Of a stretch of DNA of 64,000 nt, positions 52,553-64,000 are shown piece after piece. Origin of the DNA: Ophiocordyceps camponoti-saundersi (nom. inval.). Lineage: Eukaryota; Ascomycota; Sordariomycetes; Hypocreales; Ophiocordycipitaceae. The stretch lies in contig PDHQ01000023.1 in assembly GCA_003339415.1 (NCBI GenBank), forward strand, positions 230,868 through 294,867. Direction: 5' to 3'. Position 1 is the stretch's first letter. Every line of letters starts with the position of its first letter. The notes below the pieces were generated by a model. It ran no database searches. It was given only the letters and a program-made list of their open reading frames with translations, and was not told the DNA's origin. Both the position numbers and the translations under genes were made by a program.

Positions 52553-55500
52553 TCACCACGTCACGACGCCATCGGCCTCCTCGAGCCACAGCGACGCCAA
52601 GTCCCTGGCCAGCCCTCGTCGCAGCTTCCGTAGCACATCGACCCCCTTCGTATTCGCCGCCCAAAGCCTCCTCCAGTCCCAGCCGCGCGACGTCCGATCA
52701 CCCTTGCCCCCCTTTGCAGTCTCGTGCAGCCGGCTGGCGAGCATGGAGCTGCCGCTCATGACGTAGCTGTCGCTTAGCGAACCTGTCGACCGCTTCATCA
52801 TCAGGTCCGCTGGCGTCGAACCCTTCAAGCCCGGGCAGGAGGCCAGAACGGTATGAAGAAGGTCGTCACATGTGCTGTAAACGCGCCCGCCTACCATCTC
52901 CAGGTCCTCGATGGCTTTGAGCATCACCTCGATCTGGTCCGGCGTCATCGCCGCTGGCCCGTTGTCCACGAGCGCTGTCGCCTCGCCCAATAGAACCAGT
53001 AAAAAGTCTTCGCTCACCACCGCGTCCCGCTCCATGTCGTAGAGTCCGCCCCGGATGTTGTCGTCCGCGCTAGCGATTACGGCCACCAGCGCCCTCGCCG
53101 CCAGTCTTCTGGCCGATGTTGCCTTGGGTGATGAGGATGGGACGTCGCGGATGCTGTCTCGAAAGTCGTAAAATTTGCGCAGTGTCGCGTAGCCGCTCAA
53201 CATCCGGCCCAATAGTTGCGCCGCATCGAGGTCCTGCTTGGCTCTCCGTTCCAGCGTCTCCGTCCGCTTCTCCAACAGCTCTCGCAGCCCGGGATCTAGA
53301 TCGGCCTCGGCCGGAAATGCCTTCGACTCCACCAAGCAGTGGGCTACGAGCAGGTTGAGCACCTCGCGCACCGAATCCGGGCGATGCGAAAGGGCGTAGT
53401 ACCAGAGTACCTCGCCATACTGTCGGCATTCCCTCGCCAACATTTTGGCGTACGTCTGAAGGAAAACAGTTAGCATCACCAAACGAGTATGTATATTGGG
53501 TCGCCAGCCACTTACATTCGCCGTTTCCTCGGCATACTTGGCCATGCCAAGGTCGTTGAGCACCCTCCAAATCTTGTCGACCACTGCGCTCGAGTCGACG
53601 TCCAGCGTCTCCAGCAAGTCCCGAAGAAGCTCAGCCACTGTCTCGTCCGCCTTCTCGGCAGAGTCCATCCTTCCGAGAACTTGAATGGCCACTTCCCATC
53701 CATTCCGGGTCAGGGAGAGACGGTCGATACCGGCCAGCTCCCGGGCGTACAAGATCAGCGTCGTGTCCTTGATCCCCTCCGTCTCGTCGACCGAGGGCGG
53801 ATCCACGCCCAACAGTGCCAAGTCTTCCATGTCGAGGGCGCCCATCGGCGCCGGCTTCGACAGCTGCGGCCGTGGGAGCCACAGCCCAAGCGACGCAATT
53901 TCGGCCACCGACGAGGCTACAGGGAGCGACCAGACTCTGAGGCATCCGATGACGGCATCGACGTTGCCTTCAAAGGCGGAGCTAACGGCCACCTCGACGG
54001 CGTTCATCGGGTTCGGTCTTAGATCGAATCTGAGGACGCAGTGAAAGGCGGCGGCAAGGCGGTCGAGCTGGTCGTTGACTAAAGTACCAGGCCGGGATGA
54101 CGATGAGGCTCCGAACACCGAGCCCCCGAGCATGGAAGAGGCTCCGAGAGTGAGAGCTCGAGACTGCGACATCGACTGGCTCTTGCGGCCGTCCTGCCAC
54201 CAGCCCAAGACGCCGATCGTGGCCTCGCACCAGTCTTGCGCCGTGTTCATGATAGACTCGAGCTTGCCGAGAACGATACCGTACACGATTTGCAGATTTT
54301 CGTAGACGTCCCATGGAATTTTGCTCGCAGCCTTGCGCGCCATAGTCGACATGGTGTGCGGCCCTCTCGCGCCGGGCCCGTCAAGGTTGCCCTCGGCGAA
54401 GAGCGTAAGCTTATCCAGAGACGCCTTCGCCTGGACGCGGAACAGCGTCCAGTTGCTGTTGTCGACATCCCAGTCCGAGGCTGCGGCGGGACACTGCTCC
54501 AGCATGTTGCAAGTGGCGTCGACGAAGCGGCGAATATTTTCAAGGCCCTGTTCGGCGTAAGCGGCGTCGCCTTTAGGCCCTCGACAGACCTTGTCCCAGC
54601 CGGCGTTTCGGAGAAGGTGCGCCGCATCCTTGATCTCGCCACGTAGGACGGCGCAGCGGACCGTCTGCCAGAACAGGCCGTGACAGGCCGGGCTTGGCCT
54701 GTAGCGGCCAATGTCCCGCACCTGGTCAGGATAGAGGTTGTGGCTCTGCCGCAACCAGTCGAACATGACCTCTGGCAGCGGCGGCGTCTTGTCGTCGATG
54801 GCGCCTTCGGCGTCGAACCTGGTATGGTGCATGCGCAACATTAGGTGGGCGACATAGGCGGCCTTCTGAAAGGGTTCAGCTTCGGGCCCAGGGCCGACGG
54901 TGGCCACGCACTCGCCCTCAGGTTGTGGCAGACCCTCGGCATAGTCGTCCCAGAGGCGAACGAGCTGACAAGTGATGCTCGCCAGTGAGTTGTCCATCTT
55001 CTCAGCATCATCCTCCGTACCGACTCCCTCATCGTACAACCTACTGATCAGCTCATTTGTCTCGAGAATCAGCTCAGGAGACTCGGTGATGGAAGCCGCC
55101 TCCTGCCCAACGTAAAAAGCACGGGCGACGGCCGCAAACTGGAACTCTCGATGCCCAGGACCGCCGCCGTAGCGAGCCGTCGATCTGCGATAGAGTTCCT
55201 CAGCTTCTTTTTGCACCTTATTAATAGCGGTGGGTGTATTGAGCATGATCATGTCGTCGCCCTCTCCGATCGGGGGCACGTCGTAGGGGCGATCGTCGTG
55301 ACGCATGTTTAGAAATATGTCGACGTCGTCGGTCGACGAAGAACCGGCTTCGGACTCAGCCCGAGCATCGATTTCCTGATCGATATATCTGGACATGGCA
55401 GCTTCGATGCTATCTTCGGTTGCATCGTCCGGAGCGCGAAACAGGCTGCCGGGAAGGTGCGGAAGATTGGGCTCGTCGTTGAGCTCATCGTGGAGCTCAT

Positions 55501-55834
55501 CGTGGTCGGAGTCTCCATCATCGACGTGCATCTGTCGGCTCAGTGTAGAAGGCTGGCGTTCTCTGCCGCGAGCGGATCGGCCAAACGGTCGGTTCCGCGA
55601 GGAGTTCCGCGACTGCGAGAAAGGTCCGCTTGGGCGCAACAGCGAGCTTCCCAGCATCGACCCGGTGGGCGCGCCGAGTGGAGTGAAGGATGCGACGGAG
55701 GACTGCGGCGGCGGACCCATAGGTGTCATCGAAGGAGGATTTGGAGGGAAGAAAGATCGGCGATTTCTGCCATCGGGAGTCGACGGGGCGGGACTCGCGA
55801 CCGGGCTGGAGTCGACGATGAAGCGCTCCGCCAT
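52553..55834 (-). CDS. NUP85: nucleoporin Nup85-like
   Basis: Exons (minus) are 55834-53516 and 53455-52553, 1073 aa. The 60-nt intron (GTAAGT, GCTAAC branch point, TTCAG) has no in-frame stop and is easily read through. The Met at 55834 (MAERFIVDSSPV) is preferred over the longer frame, whose first 84 residues look like leader. The N-terminal ~200 residues are Pro/Ser-rich and disordered (PPNPPSMTPMGPPP). From ~230 a long alpha-solenoid (HREFQFAAVARAFYVG, FDWLRQSHNLYPDQV, ALSHRPDSVREVLNLLV, QLLGRMLSGYATLRKFYDFRDS) matches the Nup85/Nup75 family. Nup85 is a scaffold of the Y-shaped Nup84/Nup107 complex of the nuclear pore. The protein is longer than yeast Nup85 (744 aa), consistent with filamentous fungal members. 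Confidence 0.85.
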   Translation of the reverse strand: MAERFIVDSSPVASPAPSTPDGRNRRSFFPPNPPSMTPMGPPPQSSVASFTPLGAPTGSMLGSSLLRPSGPFSQSRNSSRNRPFGRSARGRERQPSTLSRQMHVDDGDSDHDELHDELNDEPNLPHLPGSLFRAPDDATEDSIEAAMSRYIDQEIDARAESEAGSSSTDDVDIFLNMRHDDRPYDVPPIGEGDDMIMLNTPTAINKVQKEAEELYRRSTARYGGGPGHREFQFAAVARAFYVGQEAASITESPELILETNELISRLYDEGVGTEDDAEKMDNSLASITCQLVRLWDDYAEGLPQPEGECVATVGPGPEAEPFQKAAYVAHLMLRMHHTRFDAEGAIDDKTPPLPEVMFDWLRQSHNLYPDQVRDIGRYRPSPACHGLFWQTVRCAVLRGEIKDAAHLLRNAGWDKVCRGPKGDAAYAEQGLENIRRFVDATCNMLEQCPAAASDWDVDNSNWTLFRVQAKASLDKLTLFAEGNLDGPGARGPHTMSTMARKAASKIPWDVYENLQIVYGIVLGKLESIMNTAQDWCEATIGVLGWWQDGRKSQSMSQSRALTLGASSMLGGSVFGASSSSRPGTLVNDQLDRLAAAFHCVLRFDLRPNPMNAVEVAVSSAFEGNVDAVIGCLRVWSLPVASSVAEIASLGLWLPRPQLSKPAPMGALDMEDLALLGVDPPSVDETEGIKDTTLILYARELAGIDRLSLTRNGWEVAIQVLGRMDSAEKADETVAELLRDLLETLDVDSSAVVDKIWRVLNDLGMAKYAEETANVSGWRPNIHTRLVMLTVFLQTYAKMLARECRQYGEVLWYYALSHRPDSVREVLNLLVAHCLVESKAFPAEADLDPGLRELLEKRTETLERRAKQDLDAAQLLGRMLSGYATLRKFYDFRDSIRDVPSSSPKATSARRLAARALVAVIASADDNIRGGLYDMERDAVVSEDFLLVLLGEATALVDNGPAAMTPDQIEVMLKAIEDLEMVGGRVYSTCDDLLHTVLASCPGLKGSTPADLMMKRSTGSLSDSYVMSGSSMLASRLHETAKGGKGDRTSRGWDWRRLWAANTKGVDVLRKLRRGLARDLASLWLEEADGVVTW

Positions 55835-58001
<2,167 letters not shown>

Positions 58002-59511
58002 GCTTGGTCAGGCTGCAAGGGCCTAAGTAACTTGAAGTTGAAGGCGTACATATTGCAAGCGTCTTGGTGTGAGTGAAACGTGAGACGAGAGACGAGGGAC
58101 GCATACGAGTAACGACAATGGACAAGTCAGAACTGGCGATGTGTAGTATGTAGGTACTTACAGATGCATAGGTATCTGCCTGCTCAGGACGGTACCTACC
58201 GACACACATACAAATACCATGCACATATTCCCGTGCATGTATGTTTGAGGGTGGTGATGATGGTATATGTGTGGGCATTATACATAGAGGTAGGTAGTCT
58301 ATGGGTGTGTAACACGCTGTGGGCGTTGATGTTTAGAGAAGTTTAGCCTCAAAAAGGCAATCCCGTAATCAACAATTCAACGCCTGGGTTTGTCAGCCAT
58401 TGATGTGACAGCTCGTCTCCGTGATGCATGGTGTATATCAACACACCGACTTTCAACGTAGACACGTGTTTATGTATGAGTGTAGTTGTATATGACGATC
58501 GAGCTTCTTCAGCCGGCGTCTTAAACATGTAGAAGAGGGAAAAGGGGTTGGAAGGGCGGTCTTAAAGATGATGAGCTGAGAGTGTTGATAGCTCAGCTTC
58601 AAGCCGTGAGAAAGGGAGAGAGTGAGCAAGAGCTCTCTTGACTCGTGTTGGACGAGGTTGTGTTATGAATGCAGAAGACGAGGAAACGAGGAAACGTCAA
58701 GTGTCATATCATACAGACATACATACGTATAATACATATAGTACTGTCAACTATATAGGTGGACTTGGGAAATGTGACGATTGTTTTTTCCTACTTGGGT
58801 TTGTTCCATGAGCTTGTCGATCGGGAGTTTGGAAATAAAACGGAGACGAGGACGATTCCCGCCTGTCCATGTCTTGATACCCGAAACAATAGGTGGTGGG
58901 AAAGGGTGTGTGTATGTGCATGTGCCTATACCCGTATGTAAGTAGGTATGTCAGGGTGACGAGAAGTTAAAGTATACAAATCGCCTCGCAACTCCATCAC
59001 ATTCACCTCTCACCAGAAGAAAGACAGAATCCGTGCGACCCAATTGGAACTCTATCATCGTATGTATGACGAGCCGGACATGATGTTCCCCCTTCCCGAA
59101 TACTTGGCTGCACTACCCGTTCTATCCCCGCGTCGATCACCTTCGACAGTCGGAGTGGCGGGACCATGAGGCCGATCGAGGTATCAACTTTCCACTGCGT
59201 CTGGACGTTACATCGTCATCTGTATGGGAGAAGGTGTTTGCGGGATATTTTCTAGTTGAAGAGCTCGTTGCGGGGAAGTTTCCCCTCCTTCTTCTTCGTG
59301 TCGTACGCACAAGATCAGGTGGAAGAAGGATTTACATCATGGTTTTTGAGGCGGTTGATATAAGAATCTTAAGCCAAACTCTGTCTAGGTATATGAAGAA
59401 CAATAATATTAAAGATAAAGAAACGATCATCATAAAATACAATCCAGATTCTGTCTCGCCAAACTTTTCATATCAGGCTTGTCTTTATTATTTAACCGCA
59501 GTTCAGTTCTA
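58002..59511. other. 1.5 kb intergenic region, no gene recognised
   Basis: Contains many short tandem-like motifs (GTATGTGTGTGGGC, CATACATACGTATAATACATATA near 58710-58740) and T/A-rich stretches, with short ORFs only (58164-58346, 58759-58941, 59234-59512). It should include the P450 promoter. Confidence 0.45.
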
Positions 59512-61318
59512 ATGAATCACTTCTCTTCTACACTTATCATTGGCTTGTGGCTGCTGGCGGCAGTCGTCTATGTATGTAGGACGAGAGCACATCCGAGTCG
59601 TGTCAGACTCAGCAGAGCTCATCTACCAAACTGACTACCTATCTATGCAGAAGACGTACCGCGTGCTTCGCAGCCCGACTTCGAAGATACCGGGACCGAG
59701 CATCTCCAAGTGGACGGGCTTGGTGCTCAAGTATCAAGCCCTTCGTGGAAGACGATGCCATTACGTGCACGAGCTGCACAAGCAATATGGTTTGTGCGAA
59801 CTCTCATCTCTTCTCCTCGTCGTATAGTTAGTTCCTCAACTCATGAAAATCACACCTAGGACCGACGGTGCGAGTCGCCCCGAATCACGTCGACTTCGCC
59901 GACCTGGCATCAATGAAAATCATATACAGCACGCGCGAGACCTTTCGCAAGACAGAATGGTATCAGCACTTCACCACCGTCGGGAAAGAAACCGTCTTCA
60001 ACACCTCCGACGTCAACGTCCACCGTCGGTTACGCAAGCTACTGGCCGCGCCCATCTCGGACGCTAACCTGCGAACGTATCACGACCGTATCGCCCGGTT
60101 GACGCGTATGATGACGGCGGGCATGCGTCAGGAGATGGTCAGTCGGGGAGCCGTCGACGTCGTCAAGTGGTTCTACTTCCTTGCCCTCGACGTCATTGGC
60201 GACGTGACCTTTGGCCAGCCATCGGGATTGTTGGAACGAGGGCAGGTAAGTTGTCATTGTTGTTCGACTCTATCGACGTCTATCTCTATCGATGTCCATC
60301 TCTATCGACATCTATGTCTATCGACGTCTATCTCTATCTCTAATCTATCTCTTCTTCCACACGGCTGCGAATAGAAAAACGAATACTACGAATGGCTTGA
60401 AAGCGCCATGTGGATGGCAGCACTGCGCATCGCATTCCCACGACTGACGGCCTGGTCATCCATCTTACCATTGCCACTAATCAGTCAAGCGAAGGAAGCA
60501 ACTCGCGAACAAACCCGGTTCGCAGAAGCCAACCTGGCGCAGTACAAGCGACTTGTAGACAGCGGCTCCCCCCCGGAGACAGTTTTCGTCAACCTCTACC
60601 GCGCAGAAGAGTCCAACGAGCTGAGCCCGACCGACCTCGTCAACCAGGCCGAGCTGTACTTTGTAGCCGGAGGCGACACGACGGCAGATACCTTGTCCTT
60701 CCTGATCTGGGCCGTGTGCCGCCGGCCGCATGTCCAGGCGGCGCTGCTTGCCGACCTGCGAACCCTACCGGAGGGTTTCAACGACGCTCAGATCCGTCAG
60801 CTGCCGTATCTTGAACGAATTATTCAAGAGACCTTGCGGTTGTACGGGGCCGCGCCGTCTACTCTGCCGCGTTACGTGCCGGCCGGGGGCGCCGAGTTGG
60901 GCGGCTTCTGGTTACCGGAGGGGACGACGGTGCACGGCCAGGCGTACACGCTGCATCGAGACCCCGAAATCTTTACCAATCCAGACGAGTTTGATCCGAA
61001 CCGGTGGGAGAAGCCGACCAAGGCGATGCGGGATGCATCTATGCCATTCGGCCGGGGGACGCGCAGTGAGTTGGCACTTGTTCCCCTTGTTCTTCTTCGT
61101 TTTGTTTCCTTACGCCTTCACAAGCTTGTCTCGGCCAACATCTCGCCATGACTGAGCTCCGCCATGCCGTGGCGCATTTCTTCCTCGCCTTCCCGGACGC
61201 CCGCGTTTCGACTCTCGAAGGAATGAGTGAAGAAGATATGGACGAGCGAGACTATTTCGTCCTGTCTCCCAAGGGCAAGCGGTGTCTCATCGAGGCAGCC
61301 TCGGTGTTGAAGAGTTGA
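59512..61318 (+). CDS. cytochrome P450 (class II microsomal type)
   Basis: Exons are 59512-59571, 59651-59789, 59860-60245, 60375-61065 and 61125-61318, 489 aa. A signal-anchor helix (LIIGLWLLAAVVY, ~8-20) and a Pro-rich hinge (SPTSKIPGPS) mark it as ER-bound. The I-helix oxygen-binding motif is VAGGDTTADTLSF, the ExxR is ETLR, and PERF-type FDPNRW precedes the heme loop FGRGTRTCLGQHLA (Cys427), rebuilt across the last intron. It needs a P450 reductase partner and NADPH. No secondary-metabolite backbone gene lies beside it; neighbours are formaldehyde dehydrogenase and endonuclease III. Intron 3 (60246-60374) holds a TCTATCGACGTCTATC-type repeat. Family and substrate are not determined. Confidence 0.92.
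60265..60350 (+). repeat. TCTATCGACGTC-type repeats in a P450 intron
   Basis: Several imperfect units built from TCTATCGACGTC, TCTATCTC and TCTATCGATG in the third intron of the P450 gene, enlarging it to 129 nt. Confidence 0.7.
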
Positions 61319-61655
61319 AGCTGCTGATTGGCAAAATGCGACGTCTCTTCAAGCTAGGCAGTAGTCTTGACTTTATGCATGTCAATCCAAGAGAGTGACC
61401 TCATCTCATTATGCTCTGCTTTGTCGTGAGTGTAACCGTGCTCAAGTTCGAGGTCGGATCGTCGTTCATCGTCGATTACATACTCCAATCGGAAATCGGA
61501 CCGTCGGCTTTTCCCGCGGCCCGGGCGGCGGGCGTGTGAGAGAGAGAGGAAAAGGGAGGGGGGGGGGCGTCTGCGTCCCCCCAATCGACACCCCTCGACC
61601 CCTATCCATCAATCGTCAACTCTTTTTCGTCGTCGTCTGCTTCCGCTGGCTAGGA
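61319..61655. other. intergenic region, promoter of endonuclease III gene
   Basis: The P450 3' UTR and endonuclease III promoter; the GGG/CCC run at about 61558-61567 and the in-frame leader before 61656 are not coding. Confidence 0.45.
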
Positions 61656-62705
61656 ATGGCGACAATGGCATCTCGCCGTACTACTCGATCCATCTCTCGT
61701 GCAGGGACGATAAACGTGACGGCGATTAAGAAGTCAGCGCCCCTCGATATAGAGGATGTCATCGCTCCTCCGTTGAAGCGTCGCAAACGAGCGGCGGCTA
61801 CCAAAATCGAGCCAGGCGCCAGCAAACGGTCACGCGCGCAAAAGGTGGTAACGGAAGTCGAAGCGGCCAAGCAAGTGCTTACGACGACGACGACGACTCA
61901 CGCCGATGTCACAGCTCCAGCAGGCTGGGAAAACATGTACGAAGCGGTACGACGAATGCGGGCGCCCGGAGGCGTAGCCCACGGCGCGGCGGTGGATACT
62001 ATGGGATGCGAGCGGCTGGCAGACACGCAGGCAACGGCCAAGCAGCAACGCTTCCACACGTTGGTGGCGCTGATGCTATCGAGCCAGACGAAAGACACGG
62101 TCAATGCAGCGGCAATGCAACGGCTGAAGACGGAGCTGCCGGCGTGCAAACCCGGGGCGGCGACTGGACTGACGGTTGATAATGTTTTGGCGGCGGATCC
62201 TGTCGTGCTCAACGGGTTGATCCGTGCAGTGGGCTTTCACAATAACAAGACCAAGTACGTGCCAGGTTGCAGTTTTTTTTGATGATATTTTCAAACTAAT
62301 GAGGAGAAATCGTAAACAAAAAAAAAAAGATATCTCCAGCAGACAGCGGCGGTGCTGCGCGACCAATGGGCAGGAGACATTCCCGACACCATAACGGGTC
62401 TAACGGCATTGCCAGGGGTAGGGCCCAAAATGGCATATCTCTGCCTATCGGCGGCCTGGGACCGGACGGAGGGCATCGGCGTCGACGTACATGTGCATCG
62501 TATCACCAACCTTTGGGGTTGGCACCGCACACGCAACCCGGAAGAGACACGGAGGGCGCTGCAGTCTTGGCTGCCGCGCGACCGGTGGCGAGAGATAAAT
62601 GGGCTACTGGTCGGGCTGGGACAAGTCATTTGCCGGCCAGTGGGGAGACGTTGCGGCGAATGCGAGCTGGGGCAGCAAGGGCTGTGTAAGGCGGCGAAGG
62701 GCTGA
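61656..62705 (+). CDS. NTH1: endonuclease III homologue (base excision repair, NTH1/Ntg)
   Basis: Exons are 61656-62254 and 62330-62705, 324 aa; the intron (75 nt) has a GTACGT donor, an ACTAAT branch point and an A-run before AG. The N-terminal ~80 residues are basic and disordered ([13 protein letters not shown]), likely nuclear/mitochondrial targeting. The helix-hairpin-helix [10 protein letters not shown] holds the catalytic Lys233, and [11 protein letters not shown] holds Asp252. The C-terminus has an iron-sulfur pattern [19 protein letters not shown]. The enzyme removes oxidised pyrimidines and cleaves the resulting AP site. The last cysteine loop is two residues longer than in E. coli Nth. 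The earlier in-frame sequence before the Met at 61656 is treated as leader. Confidence 0.93.
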
Positions 62706-63231
62706 TGGCGTCGAGACCTGCAGCGGTCATGGCCGGAAGACACGGGACGAACAGAATTTTTGGTAGATGACGTCGAATGCATGGCTGCCTGACAAGTCTT
62801 TTTGTGTGTGTTTTTGCCTGGCCATTTTGGGCATGTCCACTGGGAATGGTGGAGGTGTATCAACCCCCGACTGCAACGGTAATGTGGCCGTGGACTTGGA
62901 GAGGGAAAAAAAAAGTGCAGTATTCGTAGATGGCTATTAACTGTCAAGACAAAAGGAAAAAAAAACCCAACCGTAACGCCGCGCGAATTTCCAGGCGCTA
63001 TTCGCAGTAGTAAACAGAGAGACGCATGAAGGCGCCAGACATTGTTGGCCCGCCAATTTCAAGAGAGGAAAAAGAAGAGAGGAAGATTCGTCGCGTTCAT
63101 GCTTCGTGTGGAGGATCGATGTCGGGGTTGAGTCGTGAGATTTTGGTTGTGTGTGTGTGCGTGCGATGGCGAAGCGAGTAAGGAGGTGCTGGTGATAGAT
63201 AGGGAAAGATCGGAAGTCGCGAGGAAATCGG
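62706..63231. other. convergent intergenic region
   Basis: The endonuclease III 3' flank and the AN1 gene's 3' flank. Contains A-runs (~62908-62914, ~62960-62967); minus-strand ORF 62947-62291 is a shadow of the endonuclease gene. Confidence 0.5.
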
Positions 63232-63568
63232 CTAGACGCCTCGGATGACCTGCGTCCGTTCCGACTCGAGCTGAGCGGCGTTGCGCTCGTGAGACTGCCT
63301 CTTGCACTAAAGGGGAAAAAAAGGAATTAGCGGAGATAGAAAAGGAGGGGGAGGGGAGAGAGAGTAACAGAGGGATAGAATTGGGAAGAAAGAGAGGGAA
63401 AAGAAAATTAGGGGGGTGACGCACGTCCTCGAGTCCGCTGCACTTGTGATCCTCTAACAAGCGGTGATTGCCGCAGAAGTGGCCTTTGCAAAACGTGCAG
63501 TCACCGACGATGCGCTGAGCAGGCTCTTTGCAGTCCTTTGCGTTGCAGCGAATTTTCTTGGGCGCCAT
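63232..63568 (-). CDS. small AN1-type zinc finger protein
   Basis: Exons (minus) are 63568-63425 and 63306-63232, 72 aa; the intron is 118 nt (GTGCGT...CTTTAG) and pyrimidine-rich. Residues 8-43 form a complete AN1 finger: C8-x4-C13-x10-C24-x2-C27-x4-C32-x2-H35-x5-H41-x-C43 (RCNAKDC, CTFCKGHFCGNH, HKC). It binds two zinc ions in known members. The C-terminal helix (after the intron) is Gln/Glu-rich and ends VIRGV. Small AN1 proteins act with ubiquitin and the proteasome under stress. The longer unspliced ORF on the minus strand runs on into intron sequence and is not used. Confidence 0.9.
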
Positions 63569-64000
63569 GACTCAAAGACGAAGATTTTCGATATATCGCG
63601 GGCGGTGAGAGTCGATTGATCGAGAGAGTAGAGACGAAGTGAGAGAGAGAAGAGGCGACAAAGAGAAACGGAGACGAGAGAAGAAAAAAGAGAAGGGAGA
63701 AAGAGGGAGAAGGAGTCGAATCTCCCTTTATGTCGATCGATGGGACACGATGGTTGGTAGAAGGAGAAAGAAAGAAAGGATAGTAGGGGAAAAAAAAGGG
63801 GGGGGGATTCGTCGGCTTTTTCTTCGATGGCTGACGAGGAGGGTCCAGAATGCAAATAGTGTGGCGGATGCTTAATACTAGTCTTTTTGAGGGGGGGGGG
63901 GGGTAAAGGGGGGGGGGGGGGGGGGGGGGGTTTGCGGGGGGGCCTTTTTTTTTTTGGCTATTTTAAAAAAGAAACGGGGGGGGGGGGGAAGGGGGGGGGG
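63569..64000. other. AN1 promoter and homopolymer-rich window end
   Basis: Bases 63569-63870 are AG-rich (promoter of the AN1 gene on the minus strand). From about 63886 the sequence is dominated by G-runs with short T/A interruptions, typical of a contig edge or low-complexity artefact. No gene. Confidence 0.7.

Noticed and set aside
59234..59512. 92-codon ORF just before the P450
   Set aside because: AT-rich chance frame ending at the P450 start codon; no signal or domain.

Overview
This window is nuclear DNA of a filamentous ascomycete, most likely Sordariomycetes and probably Hypocreales. The evidence is the gene structure: many 50-80 nt introns with GTRNGT donors, CTRAY branch points and YAG acceptors, plus intergenic TATA boxes. 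Gene content agrees: a heat-labile-enterotoxin-like secreted protein of the kind expanded in insect-pathogenic Hypocreales, a fungal nitric-oxide-synthase-like protein, a fungal STAND-type N-terminus and an Unc104-type kinesin-3. Genus cannot be fixed from sequence alone. Exons were assigned by eye from splice signals and reading phase. Every multi-exon model below closes in frame, except the first, which is cut by the window edge.

Layout. Bases 1-20,000 look like accessory, gene-poor sequence: a partial unknown gene (1-467), a STAND-N/TPR-like protein (1300-4384), a 39-residue zinc-ribbon microprotein (5196-5374), a seven-exon enterotoxin-like secreted protein (6208-9417), an NOS-like enzyme (11706-14910, minus) and a small coiled-coil protein (18614-19247, minus). 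They are separated by stretches of 2.3 and 3.7 kb without recognisable genes. From about 21,000 the window becomes dense and mostly housekeeping: anoctamin/Ist2-like protein, a secreted repeat protein with a Cys-rich tail, leukotriene A4 hydrolase/aminopeptidase, Ten1 telomere-capping subunit, a conserved unknown protein, kinesin-3, Oma1 metalloprotease, cytochrome b5, a small basic nucleolar-type protein, a dynamin-like GTPase, a Scy1-like pseudokinase, an Ala/Lys-rich orphan, a mitochondrial aconitase paralogue, Nup85, glutathione-dependent formaldehyde dehydrogenase, a P450, endonuclease III and an AN1 zinc-finger protein.

No single operon-like system is evident. The core genes are unrelated housekeeping functions. 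The most unusual items are the enterotoxin-like gene with two degenerate ADP-ribosyltransferase-like modules and an in-frame minisatellite, the NOS-like gene, the repeat-rich secreted protein, the microprotein, an LEA-like orphan, and two non-canonical GC-AG introns. One of those introns is hidden inside an uninterrupted kinesin reading frame. No tRNA, rRNA, CRISPR array or intact transposon was recognised. An assembly gap (40448-40457) sits inside a poly-C/poly-G tract, and the last ~115 bases are homopolymer-rich, suggesting a contig end.
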